Assembly: GCA_017651645.1 (NCBI GenBank)
Contig: JAGCCO010000042.1
Location: 62,001 to 126,000 of the forward strand
Direction: 5' to 3'
Length of the DNA stretch: 64,000 nt
Origin: Bacteroidales bacterium
Lineage (GTDB): Bacteria; Bacteroidota; Bacteroidia; Bacteroidales; F082
A program made the position numbers and the translations under genes. Below the pieces are notes generated by a model that had not been told where the DNA came from, ran no database searches, and saw only the letters and a program-made list of their open reading frames with translations. The number at the start of each line of letters is the position of its first letter. The first letter of the stretch is position 1. This document shows positions 35,637 to 43,625 of the stretch, piece by piece.

Positions 35637-35670
35637 AAAGCGAATTTGGTGGTTTTGCCAAATTCGCTTT
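35637..35670 (-). terminator. Intrinsic terminator of the FRG gene
   Basis: AAAGCGAATTTGG and CCAAATTCGCTTT form a perfect 13-bp stem around TGGTTTTG; on the minus strand the stem is followed by seven Ts. It lies 42 bp past the FRG stop. Confidence 0.85.
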
Positions 35671-35711
35671 CCGTGGTAATTAAATCAAAACAATTTACCG
35701 GATGCTTTGTT

Positions 35712-36932
35712 CTAAACAGGACGATGCGCACTTTTCCAGTCATCAATGGCATGATATTGTAACCGGTCAAATTCCCTTCGATCGAAATATTGCGCGTACT
35801 CAGGGCGATTGATGACATCAAGCAAGGATGCTTTGATCTGTTCTCCCTCATCACCAGCAAAGTAAACTTGGTCGCAAAACGATTCCCACAGACCATGTTT
35901 GATCTCTTTGTAGTAGGGATCCAGCATCTCTTCCGTAAACATCCATGCCTTATGGAAATCTATATCATAGCCATTCCTTCTTACACGGTCAAGATTGGTT
36001 TGCATGTCGTCTCGGGGATTAACATAAAGGTTATAGGCAAAAGCCTGTCCTGAAATGGCCTTGCTTTTCAGAATGTCTTGGGCGTAAGGGGTCAACATGT
36101 CTTTAGGAAACAGTTTGGTACCTTGTTCCATATCGTGATAAATCTGCAAAGACAAATCGGGGTCATGCCGGAAATAGAAGGCCTCCACCACATCTTCGCA
36201 TCGGAAAGGAGATGACTCTTGAAAGAACAAACCCTTTTGTTTTGCCGTTCTCGGGAAGACTTGCAACCCTATGGAACGGAAACTGGTTTTGAAAGATAAA
36301 TCTGGATGAAGCTTATGAACATAGATTACACCGAAAGGATAAGCCGTAGTGTCAGTAATAGGCTCATAAACATCGTCCCCAAGATATTTTGTTGTTGCGA
36401 AGAATGCCGCAACCGAAATGTCTGTGGTGAAGTCCAACAGGCCCGTATTGAATCCATAGTGTTGCGACAAGCCCCAATAATTCATCTCTATGAATATGGG
36501 CTTTTTCCTTGGGGGCAGATAGATTCCCCGGTCAAAAAGCATAAAGAGAGGATGGGATTGCAAGAGGAACTTGAAATCAGCATACTTGAGGTTGCTGATA
36601 AGTCTCTCATCCAAAGTCTTCCTCGCAAATGAAGACTGTATTTTATCATACGGCTTGTTTTGGCCTCGAAAGATGAAACGGTGCGACCTGAGATTAGGTT
36701 TAAGGGAGTATCGTTTGCTGGTTAAGCGTTTGAAGACAAAGGCATCGTCGTCGGCATCATTAACGAAATCAACGGAAGGATCGTCCATCCAGCCAGTGAA
36801 ATAATGTATTGTATCCTCCCATGCACCTTCCTGTTGGAAGATCCGTTCCTCCAACCCGATGAGCCCACCAACAAGTTCAACGATATTGGGAAGTGCTTGA
36901 ATCTCTTCTGATGTCCTTGGCGGCTGTTGCAT
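35712..36932 (-). CDS. FRG-domain protein
   Basis: This 406-aa protein has the FRG signature FIFRGQNKPYDKIQSSFAR (86-104) and the second conserved block LSQHYGFNTGLLDFTTDISVAAFFAT (155-180). FRG domains occur in Bacteroidota and phage genomes, often in defence islands; an enzymatic role is not settled. No second catalytic domain or membrane segment is visible. A promoter (37072-37079) lies about 140 bp upstream with an RNA hairpin between; a strong terminator follows the stop, so it is a single-gene unit. Confidence 0.8.
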   Translation of the reverse strand: MQQPPRTSEEIQALPNIVELVGGLIGLEERIFQQEGAWEDTIHYFTGWMDDPSVDFVNDADDDAFVFKRLTSKRYSLKPNLRSHRFIFRGQNKPYDKIQSSFARKTLDERLISNLKYADFKFLLQSHPLFMLFDRGIYLPPRKKPIFIEMNYWGLSQHYGFNTGLLDFTTDISVAAFFATTKYLGDDVYEPITDTTAYPFGVIYVHKLHPDLSFKTSFRSIGLQVFPRTAKQKGLFFQESSPFRCEDVVEAFYFRHDPDLSLQIYHDMEQGTKLFPKDMLTPYAQDILKSKAISGQAFAYNLYVNPRDDMQTNLDRVRRNGYDIDFHKAWMFTEEMLDPYYKEIKHGLWESFCDQVYFAGDEGEQIKASLLDVINRPEYAQYFDRREFDRLQYHAIDDWKSAHRPV

Positions 36933-36972
36933 ATTCGTAGGTTAATGAAATGGTGCTTTTTTCAACAATTTT

Positions 36973-37000
36973 GCCCTATCACATTCCTTGGTGACAGGGC
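36973..37000 (-). promoter_or_regulatory. Leader hairpin of the FRG gene
   Basis: GCCCTATCAC and GTGACAGGGC pair over 10 positions with one A-C mismatch. It lies between promoter and ATG, and no U-run follows on the minus strand, so it is an RNA structure of unknown role rather than a terminator. Confidence 0.45.
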
Positions 37001-37071
37001 ATTCATTTATAAAATCAGCTTGTGAAAAGACTTCACTGTGCTGGGGTGAAGCTGGGGGGTGTAGTTAACTG

Positions 37072-37079
37072 CAAAGATA
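37072..37079 (-). promoter_or_regulatory. Promoter -7 element for the FRG gene
   Basis: CAAAGATA (plus strand) in the context AACTGCAAAGATAG, as in the leader repeats, but without the conserved leader. Confidence 0.55.
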
Positions 37080-37082
37080 GTG

Positions 37083-37165
37083 TTTTTGGGTTTAGAGTTG
37101 AGAGTTTAGTGTTTAGAGTCAGTTGAAAGTGTAGAGTTTATAGTTGAGAGTGTATTGTTGAATGT
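37083..37165. repeat. Heptad repeat array (TAGAGTT orientation)
   Basis: GTTTAGAGTTGAGAGTTTAG-type units directly upstream of the FRG promoter. The rest of the gap up to 37378 holds no feature that I recognise. Confidence 0.65.
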
Positions 37166-37378
37166 CTGTTGAGGATTAAATCACATTTTGAGAGACCAGC
37201 GGACATGCCTATAACCTTTGTATTTCATATTTAAGAGCTTTCGATGCTGGACGGAAGCCCCTCCTGCCTCGAGCGGCTTCGGCTGAGAGTAAAGACTGGA
37301 AAGGGCTGTGTGTTTTTATAATTTAGATGCCAATCCGTTGTCAACCAAAATATCGCAACAAACAGCAAAATAAGCGCA

Positions 37379-37507
37379 TTATTTCTTCACGGGCGTTGGT
37401 CTTCCTGAGGTCTTGCCTTCGTTAATTCTCTCGGGTTGAGGTTGCTGAATTGGTGTTGGCTGTGATGGAGCGTTATTTCCAGATGTACTGTTTTGATTAT
37501 TAGCCAT
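37379..37507 (-). CDS. Small proline/glutamine-rich protein, 42 aa
   Basis: ATG 37507 opens MANNQNSTSGNNAPSQPTPI; the peptide is low-complexity with a basic end (RPTPVKK). It starts 22 bp after the stop of the membrane-protein gene and may be co-expressed with it. A frame extension to 37561 exists but is less likely. No known family. Confidence 0.4.
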   Translation of the reverse strand: MANNQNSTSGNNAPSQPTPIQQPQPERINEGKTSGRPTPVKK

Positions 37508-37529
37508 AACTGCTTGTTTTATATTTTTA

Positions 37530-38039
37530 TCACTTATTAAAAAGCACACAAATGTAAACAATGGTAAAAACGATATTTGCCATTAACAATATTTCGGTAA
37601 TGAAATTCAGGAAATTAATAAGCCTGTCTGATTTCCGATTGCGTTCTATCATTATTTCTTCATTGTACGGCACGTTTTTATCTCTATCTTCAAATAATTC
37701 CTCTTGCAGTTTTTCAAAATGCCTTACTGATATGCGCTGGCTCAGATAATTCATAACAAGGCATGTAGCAAACACGGCCCAAATAACCGACATCTGCCAA
37801 CTGAAAGTAATTCCATTGTCTCGGCCTATCAAAAAAGAGAAAACTGCAAATGTAAGCGACAGCCCTCCGGCTGCTATCTGATACGTTCGCTCCTCCCAAA
37901 TACTTTCCGCATCGTCTCTCAAGGTACCAAGACGATTGTGCTCCTTTTCGTAAGCATCAAAGGATTTGTCGGTTAACTTTGGGTCTGTATTATGCTGTTG
38001 CATCGTTTGCCTAATCAACATTTCTGTAAAAAAACGCAT
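37530..38039 (-). CDS. Small membrane protein with three hydrophobic segments
   Basis: This 169-aa protein has hydrophobic segments near residues 53-68, 78-98 and 143-165 (TEILLMANIVFTIVYICVLF), with a charged region KLQEELFEDRDKNVPYNEEI in between. The layout is similar to small defence-associated membrane proteins, but I do not recognise a family. The SIR2-like gene lies 131 bp upstream on the same strand. Confidence 0.55.
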   Translation of the reverse strand: MRFFTEMLIRQTMQQHNTDPKLTDKSFDAYEKEHNRLGTLRDDAESIWEERTYQIAAGGLSLTFAVFSFLIGRDNGITFSWQMSVIWAVFATCLVMNYLSQRISVRHFEKLQEELFEDRDKNVPYNEEIMIERNRKSDRLINFLNFITEILLMANIVFTIVYICVLFNK

Positions 38040-38170
38040 GTTTCAATGTGATAATATTAATAAGTTTCGCCTCGGGAGATGTAGTTATGACAAAACTATA
38101 AATATTCTATTCTACCCCAATGCCATTATAAAATTGCTTGATTGAGCGAGATTATTGACCGGGATCAATA

Positions 38171-39487
38171 CTAGGAATTCAAAAAAGCATAGATTTCGTC
38201 TTTATGTAAAGAGGCGGACTTAAATCCGCCAATAAATAGCATAAGGCACCCGTTTGTTGATATCATAGGGCCAGTCATATCATAGTTCTTAAAGCAACTG
38301 ACCGCGGCATCATATTGAGATTTTCCTGTAATTCGACAAAGGAAATCACCGCGTTCATTGCCAAAATCAGCATCATACGTTTTCTGACGCATCATATCAC
38401 GAATATAATCTTCTTTTATTTTTGCGTCTGTGATTTTCTCAATTTCTTCCTCACCATACAATGACCACTTGTCTATCAAGACAATTCGCTTGTTATCACC
38501 ATGTATCAATTCCATGCGTTCAATTACATGATTAATGTAAATATCACCAAATGAATATCCGACAATCAGCAAACTATTGTTTTTTAAGATGCAATTAAAC
38601 AGATGACCATGATAAAAATCGAAAGGAATAGTATTCAATTTATCATTCTTTCTGAGACCTGTTATTATTGGGGTTCCTATTAGTTGCTCTCCCGCTTGGT
38701 TTGATTTATGACTTTTTGAAGAATTTTCGAATTGATTTCTAACTTTCTCGTATGAAGAATACTTATACATATCATGAAAGTCATATTTCAAAAACTCTTG
38801 CTCATATACTTTCTTATCATAACGCTCATCAAAAAACTCTATACAACCATGTAAATGACTCATTGTAGAACATCCTCTCTCATTAACCCAAAACTTTTGT
38901 GGCGAAAAATGCATAAAGCCATCTTGATTGGGTATTTCTTCAAAACCGTCTTCACATACATCGAGGCTATGCTCTATGGTTGTATCATAATTAAGGTTAA
39001 ATACATCCCAACATCCACAATAACTTTTCCAAAAACCACGATACCAACTATTGAAATTTGAGTCAGCTAAATATGGAGCATTGTATGTATTAACTATGTC
39101 CATAACTTTCAGCAAGAAATAGGATATTGCTATACTTAGCGAAGTAATGTCAAACTTTTGTTTCGGTTTCACAAATGGTGCAAAAACTGGATACATACAA
39201 GGATTTTTAGGCGGATTTATAGAATTTGTCCACACCCATCCATAAGCATACCACATCTCCAAAACATGGAACAGCATCTCAAAATTTGGATTTGTAGGAT
39301 ATCCCTGCTTCAACACATTATAAGCATCTTTAATCTCTGTAATCTTTTTCCCTGTCAAAACATTTTTCAACTCAAGTCCTACCACCTCGTCTGTAATATA
39401 CTGAGTAGTTGGCTTTTTTACTCCATCTGGCAAATCAAAGTCAAGTATCGCACCCGCTCCCACTATTGTTGTTATTCTCTTATACAT
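38171..39487 (-). CDS. SIR2-like domain protein (putative NADase)
   Basis: This 438-aa protein has the SIR2 nucleotide-binding start ITTIVGAGAILDFDLPDG (5-22), a FNLNYDTTIEH segment (163-173, equivalent to the TTNYD motif), MSHLHGCIEFF (209-219, equivalent to the LHG His) and LLIVGYSFGDIYINHVI (306-322). It spans most of a defence-type SIR2 enzyme, which hydrolyses NAD after phage infection. No separate sensor domain is obvious. It follows the 41.4-39.6 kb operon after 78 bp on the same strand. Confidence 0.75.
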   Translation of the reverse strand: MYKRITTIVGAGAILDFDLPDGVKKPTTQYITDEVVGLELKNVLTGKKITEIKDAYNVLKQGYPTNPNFEMLFHVLEMWYAYGWVWTNSINPPKNPCMYPVFAPFVKPKQKFDITSLSIAISYFLLKVMDIVNTYNAPYLADSNFNSWYRGFWKSYCGCWDVFNLNYDTTIEHSLDVCEDGFEEIPNQDGFMHFSPQKFWVNERGCSTMSHLHGCIEFFDERYDKKVYEQEFLKYDFHDMYKYSSYEKVRNQFENSSKSHKSNQAGEQLIGTPIITGLRKNDKLNTIPFDFYHGHLFNCILKNNSLLIVGYSFGDIYINHVIERMELIHGDNKRIVLIDKWSLYGEEEIEKITDAKIKEDYIRDMMRQKTYDADFGNERGDFLCRITGKSQYDAAVSCFKNYDMTGPMISTNGCLMLFIGGFKSASLHKDEIYAFLNS

Positions 39488-39565
39488 AGCTAAATATCAC
39501 GGCCTCGTTTTTACGCTTTCGTAATTCATTATTGATATATGATTGTAGAAAAGAAGACGGGTGAA

Positions 39566-39922
39566 TTACACAACATTATAATTATAATTCTTTCCTGTTT
39601 GAAAATCGTATGCTACAACACTACCTCTATTTACGGTATAGTTTACATAACTGCCCGATTCGAAATCAAAACAACTTACGACACTGCCACTTATGGTTAT
39701 AGACACATGAGAAGATGTTGGATAATCATATAGCCCCATCTTACTACCTGACACATATCCGCCCCTATTATAATCAAAGAAAGACAAGTAACGATCATTT
39801 ACACCTGACGCACTAATGCTGGCAAAGGTTCCTGTATTCAAGTCATAAACGCCATTGTAGCGATGCTTATTTACGATAGTTGCAGCCACCAACGCAAAAC
39901 AAGCTCTCTTGTCATTTCTCAT
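39566..39922 (-). CDS. Short repeat protein with Y/F-D-x-x-S/T-G repeats
   Basis: This 118-aa protein contains five imperfect repeats: YDLNTGTFASIS, FDYNRGGYVSGS, YDYPTSSHVSIT, FDFESGSYVNYT and YDFQTGKNYNYN, spaced 17-23 residues. Each could form a beta-hairpin, as in small beta-propeller-like or beta-solenoid proteins. The N-terminal ACFALVAATIVNKH is a short helix rather than a signal peptide. It overlaps the SinR-like gene by 4 bp and ends the operon. Confidence 0.55.
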   Translation of the reverse strand: MRNDKRACFALVAATIVNKHRYNGVYDLNTGTFASISASGVNDRYLSFFDYNRGGYVSGSKMGLYDYPTSSHVSITISGSVVSCFDFESGSYVNYTVNRGSVVAYDFQTGKNYNYNVV

Positions 39923-40194
39923 AAAGTGTTATCTGTATTTGAAAGGAAACTCCAACTATCCTTGGTAAGGTAGCCTTGACGATTTCGTCCAACTTCACAA
40001 ACAAGAAATCTTCCTTTATCCCTTTGCTCTCTAATTGCATCACAGAGTTGTTGAGCAGAACTTTCAGATTTTAAATATATAGCATTGGGCAAATCGCTGC
40101 GCCAACTTTGGATTGCTGGTATTTTCTTCACTATCTCGATGGCTTCAAGACGAGTTCCAAAAAGGTTGTTGAAAACTAAAATATAATTCTTCAT
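39919..40194 (-). CDS. SinR-like small protein
   Basis: This 91-aa protein (YILVFNNLFGTRLEAIEIVKKI, SWRSDLPNAIYLKSESSAQQL, RFLVCEVGRNRQGYLTKDSW) resembles the SinR-family small proteins of ferredoxin-like, Cas2-like fold found beside toxin or defence genes. No catalytic residue is obvious. It overlaps both neighbours by 4 bp, so it is a fixed part of this operon. Confidence 0.6.
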   Translation of the reverse strand: MKNYILVFNNLFGTRLEAIEIVKKIPAIQSWRSDLPNAIYLKSESSAQQLCDAIREQRDKGRFLVCEVGRNRQGYLTKDSWSFLSNTDNTL

Positions 40195-40853
40195 GTCGTC
40201 TCGTTTTTCTCTTGAACATCTTGTTCTTCGGTTGAAGTCTGCACTACTTCGTCAATTTGAGCGGTCTCTCTGTGTTGTCTAATAAGAGTATCGGCATTTG
40301 CCAACCTCTCATTTAGCAAAGTCATTTTTTGAGCCATTTCATTCATATAATCATCAGCCCCTTTCTTTAACGTTCCCAATTCTTCTTGATACTTGCTCTG
40401 GATGCTTTTTGTCATGTCTCCAATTACTTCAGCATTTCTTTTGATTTTTTCATATACGGTTTCAGACTTTTTCAACATCTCGTCTGTCTTGAAAATAGAA
40501 TAAATCGAAAAAATAAGGAACACTATAGTGATAATACCAGCCCACAAAGAAATAAAATTAAAATCATTTTGCAACTTTTCAAATTCCAATTCCATCAAAG
40601 ATTCCATCCTCTGCTCGTGGTCTTCCAACGTCCTGGATATTTTATCTGTTTCAACGGCTAAGGCTCTGTTATTATAAGGTATTGTTTTGAATAAGTTGGT
40701 TAACTGCTTGCCATCTTCTACCTGAATCTCCTCTATTCTATCCAGTCTTTGACGATACGAATGTGCAAGACAGACATAACTTATAATGGCTATCAGCGAA
40801 ACCACAATAAGAGAACCTATAAACTGCCATCTATAACCAATCTTTTTATCCAT
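40191..40853 (-). CDS. Membrane-anchored coiled-coil protein
   Basis: This 220-aa protein has two hydrophobic segments (about 9-30 and 98-120) and long Glu/Lys-rich helices on both sides, predicted coiled coil (IKRNAEVIGDMTKSIQSKYQ region). No enzymatic motif is seen. It is 54 bp downstream of the HELGH peptidase gene and overlaps the SinR-like gene by 4 bp. Confidence 0.6.
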   Translation of the reverse strand: MDKKIGYRWQFIGSLIVVSLIAIISYVCLAHSYRQRLDRIEEIQVEDGKQLTNLFKTIPYNNRALAVETDKISRTLEDHEQRMESLMELEFEKLQNDFNFISLWAGIITIVFLIFSIYSIFKTDEMLKKSETVYEKIKRNAEVIGDMTKSIQSKYQEELGTLKKGADDYMNEMAQKMTLLNERLANADTLIRQHRETAQIDEVVQTSTEEQDVQEKNETT

Positions 40854-40907
40854 TTCTATTTATCCATTTCTATCTGAGTGGTTAGTTAAAAAAGCAAGCG
40901 TTGGGGC

Positions 40908-41372
40908 CTATAACGCATCAATTCTTTGCCGCATTTCAGCATTGTTGCTCGGTTTAAGCTTCGCATCTATCATTTTCTGTATAGCTACTTGCATATGACA
41001 TGCTAATCCTAAAGAGGCAGCCATTTTGTCTGCATTCATTTCTTCTTGAAGATTATCAACTGATTTTTCCCCACGCTTTCCAGCAACAATATGACCCAAT
41101 TCGTGTGCAAGGATGGCAAATTCTTCTTCTATTGTGAAATTACATTTATTGTATGCCTCCTCGCTACGCATTATCTCATTGAACAAATGGTTGCTCGTAT
41201 ATGGAGAGTCATTACTATCATCCCAATACTTTATCTGTCCATCACCCTGTTGGTCTGTATATATCCTAATGTCAAGATTGACCAATTCAGGATAATCTTT
41301 ACATAACTGACCACCATATAAAATTTCAAAATCCTTAACAGCAGGAATGTTGTTGATATTGTTGAAGATCAT
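40908..41372 (-). CDS. HExxH metallopeptidase, ImmA/IrrE-like
   Basis: This 154-aa protein has EEFAILAHELGHIVAGKRG (HExxH zinc site near 90-100) and, 20 residues on, QEEMNADKMAASLGL, the third-ligand region with a conserved Glu/Asp. This is the gluzincin pattern of small ImmA/IrrE-type proteases, which in defence and phage settings cleave a repressor. No DNA-binding domain is attached. It begins the operon under leader copy 4. Confidence 0.75.
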   Translation of the reverse strand: MIFNNINNIPAVKDFEILYGGQLCKDYPELVNLDIRIYTDQQGDGQIKYWDDSNDSPYTSNHLFNEIMRSEEAYNKCNFTIEEEFAILAHELGHIVAGKRGEKSVDNLQEEMNADKMAASLGLACHMQVAIQKMIDAKLKPSNNAEMRQRIDAL

Positions 41373-41394
41373 AATACAAATGGAACTGTTATTT

Positions 41395-41504
41395 ACGGCT
41401 CCGCCCCGTCAGTCACAATCCGTGTTGACAATGGGCTCTCTTTGTGTGAGTTACAGATATGGGCTATAACTCGGGAGTTGAGGTGGGGTTGGATTGCAAA
41501 GATA
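41395..41504 (-). repeat. Promoter-leader repeat, copy 4 (diverged middle)
   Basis: Shares CGGCTCCGCCCCGTCAGTCA, CCGTGTTGACAA and GGATTGCAAAGATAATGG with the other copies; the middle 60 bp differ. The minus-strand transcript would enter the HELGH gene 20 bp after the conserved leader end. Confidence 0.75.
41497..41504 (-). promoter_or_regulatory. Promoter -7 element of the HELGH-SinR operon
   Basis: CAAAGATA inside leader copy 4; the predicted transcript start is near 41490 with a leader of about 118 nt. Confidence 0.6.
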
Positions 41505-41507
41505 ATG

Positions 41508-41550
41508 GTTAATTGAGAATTGACAATTGAGAATTGAGAATTAGTTTGGA
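41508..41550. repeat. Heptad repeat array (AATTGAG units)
   Basis: AATTGAGAATTGACAATTGA-type units at 7-bp steps. The remaining gap to 41765 shows no gene that I recognise. Confidence 0.65.
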
Positions 41551-41765
41551 GGTGAACTGCCAAGTAAGCCCTTTCTTTCCATTGGATTGTCGGTTGTCAA
41601 GCCTCAGCTTTCCCACAATAGGTTATCAATGTACCCCTTAGCAACACAGCATAATTACAATAAAAATGATGTTTTAGTATCTCGAAATGTTAAATTCCGC
41701 ACCTCGCCTTCATTGTCCAGAGGACAGGCACCTGTCACGCGGTCATAGTGATGGAATAAAAAGCC

Positions 41766-41957
41766 TCATAACATGGCGGCGATGCTGTGACGACGCTTTT
41801 TGCGATAGTTGGGATTGGGTATCATAAACTGTTGCTTCTCCTCGTCGGAAAGATCAGTAATAGCCACTCCCTTACTATCGGCATACGCCTTGATAGCCCG
41901 AATGTCAACAAGATAAGGCATCAACGACTCATCCACAGGCTCGTATTCCTGCGACAT
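41766..41957 (-). CDS. Small uncharacterised protein downstream of a GNAT-like gene
   Basis: Starting at ATG 41957 gives 63 aa (MSQEYEPVDESLMPYLVDIR, basic C-terminus NYRKKRRHSIAAML). A frame extension to 41990 would overlap the upstream gene by 26 bp. Its close coupling to the acetyltransferase-like gene suggests a partner, for example an immunity or toxin component, but no motif confirms it. Confidence 0.5.
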   Translation of the reverse strand: MSQEYEPVDESLMPYLVDIRAIKAYADSKGVAITDLSDEEKQQFMIPNPNYRKKRRHSIAAML

Positions 41958-41964
41958 ATAATCC

Positions 41965-42534
41965 TTATATTTCTTCTCCAGAATAAGCATAAGTGTAAGT
42001 TTTCATTATTTCTTGCATCTCTTTTTCAAACACACAAAACTGATAAGGATGAAGTATGCCAACATGGGTGGCATTCATCTTCTCCATATAGTGCTGCAGT
42101 ACTTCCTGGTTGGCGGCATAGCCATAGACGGCGCCACCAAAGCCTGCTTTGGCCGATTCGCTTCCGGCAATGGCGAACAGATGGCCGCCAACCCCGGCAT
42201 ACTTTGGCGTATCGTACATCTGAGGATTGTTCTGCGGAGCGGTGCACATCCAAGCAATGTACATGGCCTTCAACTCGTCGTTACGTTTGAGAGCCACAAG
42301 CCCCTGAATATCAACTGTCCCTTCCAGCACCAAGGCGTACACCTCGTAATCCTCCACTATTTTTCCCCAGTTGACATACCAGCCGCTTTTGCGGTTAAAT
42401 TTACCGAGGAAGCTCTTGCGCCGGATACGAATCACCTCGGTATTCACCACCTCGCCCGTCAGGTTATCCTTCAGGCAGGGGGTAAAATCATCAATCCACA
42501 CATCAATTTCCCTTATCTTGCTTCCGTCATCCAT
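41965..42534 (-). CDS. GNAT-like protein
   Basis: This 189-aa protein contains GTVDIQGLVALKRNDELKAM and IAWMCTAPQNNP followed by YAGVGGHLFAIAGSESAKAGFGGAVYGYAANQEVLQHYMEKMNATHVG. The VGGHLFAIA segment resembles the acetyl-CoA-binding loop of GNAT acetyltransferases. The substrate is unknown. A promoter-like CAAAAATA lies 20 bp upstream (42554-42561), so this gene and the next small one form a unit. Confidence 0.6.
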   Translation of the reverse strand: MDDGSKIREIDVWIDDFTPCLKDNLTGEVVNTEVIRIRRKSFLGKFNRKSGWYVNWGKIVEDYEVYALVLEGTVDIQGLVALKRNDELKAMYIAWMCTAPQNNPQMYDTPKYAGVGGHLFAIAGSESAKAGFGGAVYGYAANQEVLQHYMEKMNATHVGILHPYQFCVFEKEMQEIMKTYTYAYSGEEI

Positions 42535-42553
42535 ATCGTAGATTGTTGATTTG

Positions 42554-42561
42554 CAAAAATA
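42554..42561 (-). promoter_or_regulatory. Promoter -7 element of the GNAT-like unit
   Basis: CAAAAATA on the plus strand (TATTTTTG on the minus strand), with a very short predicted leader to ATG 42534. Confidence 0.5.
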
Positions 42562-42664
42562 CTAATTATTTCTATTCTCCGCAACCCTCGGGAACGTCTA
42601 ACCCTGACCTGACCAGGTGCATAGGACGGACGCTCTTCTGTCCGTGACCCCCCACATCTGACAT

Positions 42665-42695
42665 CTCTCTTTTCATAACTCCTCCCCGTCAGTCA
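42665..42695 (-). repeat. Promoter-leader repeat, fragment (copy 5)
   Basis: Only CTCCCCGTCAGTCACATTCC and GTGGTGAA remain; the promoter part is absent. Sequence around it (42560-42860) otherwise shows only a heptad array. Confidence 0.6.
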
Positions 42696-42705
42696 CATTC
42701 CGTGG

Positions 42706-42752
42706 TGAATTATAGTTTAGTGTTGATAGTTAAGAGTTTAGAGTTAGTGGAT
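42706..42752. repeat. Heptad repeat array (TAGAGTT orientation)
   Basis: TAGTTTAGTGTTGATAGTTA-type units, 7-bp period. Confidence 0.6.
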
Positions 42753-42862
42753 AGGATGTTCCCTTAATTATTCTCTTTACACCCTGACAAAAACTTATAG
42801 AACACTTTCACATTGGGGAAGGAAATCTCTTGTTTCTGCGACATTTTCCGAAGTTCTATCGA

Positions 42863-43339
42863 TTACCGACTACTACCAGGCATGTCACCCGACCAGCCAT
42901 GACCTAAATCCCAATGTTCGTCGTAAACGAATTCGAAGTAAGGCAGAGAAAACGCCTTTTCTATCAGTTCGGTCAACTCCTCTTGGATTGGCTCTGCCCA
43001 ATGGCCTACCAGCACGATGAACTTGTCGATGGTCCAAGCAACACGGCCACGGGGTATTTGCATGTAATCCCCTTTGAACTTCGTCTCGGAGTGCTTGGCC
43101 AGCGCACGGAAGTATTCCCTAGACCACACTTGACGATGCAGATGCGGATAGTTGATGAAAGGCTTTCCCTTCTCGGCAGCCTCCTCCACCTCTCGTGGAG
43201 TAAGCTCCTTCTTCCGCACCCCAAACAGACTATGGTCTTCAGGGTCATACCAGAATATCCCCACCGAAGGCATCGGCTCGTCGAACGACTTCATATCGGC
43301 CATCTGAGCCTGATGCTCGTTTTCGTCTAGTTTAGTCAT
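42863..43339 (-). CDS. Uncharacterised 158-aa protein
   Basis: I do not recognise a named family. The sequence MPSVGIFWYDPEDHSLFGVRKKELT, RQVWSREYFRALAKHSETKFKGDYMQIPRGRVAW and VLVGHWAEPIQEELTELIEKAFSLPYFEFVYDEHWDLGHGWSG is well structured and soluble, with many aromatic residues. It has no signal peptide. It stands alone between two repeat regions and is transcribed on the minus strand. Confidence 0.6.
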   Translation of the reverse strand: MTKLDENEHQAQMADMKSFDEPMPSVGIFWYDPEDHSLFGVRKKELTPREVEEAAEKGKPFINYPHLHRQVWSREYFRALAKHSETKFKGDYMQIPRGRVAWTIDKFIVLVGHWAEPIQEELTELIEKAFSLPYFEFVYDEHWDLGHGWSGDMPGSSR

Positions 43340-43388
43340 ACGAGTTTAGAGTTTAGAGTCGGTGGGGAGTTTAGAGTTGATAGTTAAT
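43340..43388. repeat. Heptad repeat array (TAGAGTT orientation)
   Basis: GTTTAGAGTTTAGAGTCGGT-type units directly upstream of the 158-aa gene. Confidence 0.6.
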
Positions 43389-43557
43389 TATGGACAAATA
43401 CATGGTAGGTTAACGGTAATTATATGTATTATTTTCAACCTTAATCTTCATGTAATTTGACGTTAATAATATCCAATTTAAAAAAGGTTAAGCACCCTGT
43501 TGTCGGCTTCTTCCTTCGCTCTTCGCATACTGTTAGCATAGTCAAGCAAGCTGTTTG

Positions 43558-43620
43558 AGTATGCCTACACCTTGCTAAGTCCTTGCCTACACCTTGCCTG
43601 CACCTTGCCTAAAGGGTTTG
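43558..43620. repeat. Short tandem CCTTGCCTACA-type repeats
   Basis: Four imperfect units of CTTGCCTACAC/CCTTGCCTGCA and similar. They lie just past the 505-aa gene stop, in its 3' region. They could fold weakly; no function is evident. Confidence 0.5.
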
Positions 43621-43625
43621 AAAAT

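Noticed and set aside
36973..37000. FRG leader hairpin as an intrinsic terminator
   Set aside because: No T-run follows on either strand, so only a leader structure is called.
42013..42549. Plus-strand frame of 178 codons opposite the GNAT-like gene
   Set aside because: Antisense to the better supported acetyltransferase-like gene and without a promoter.
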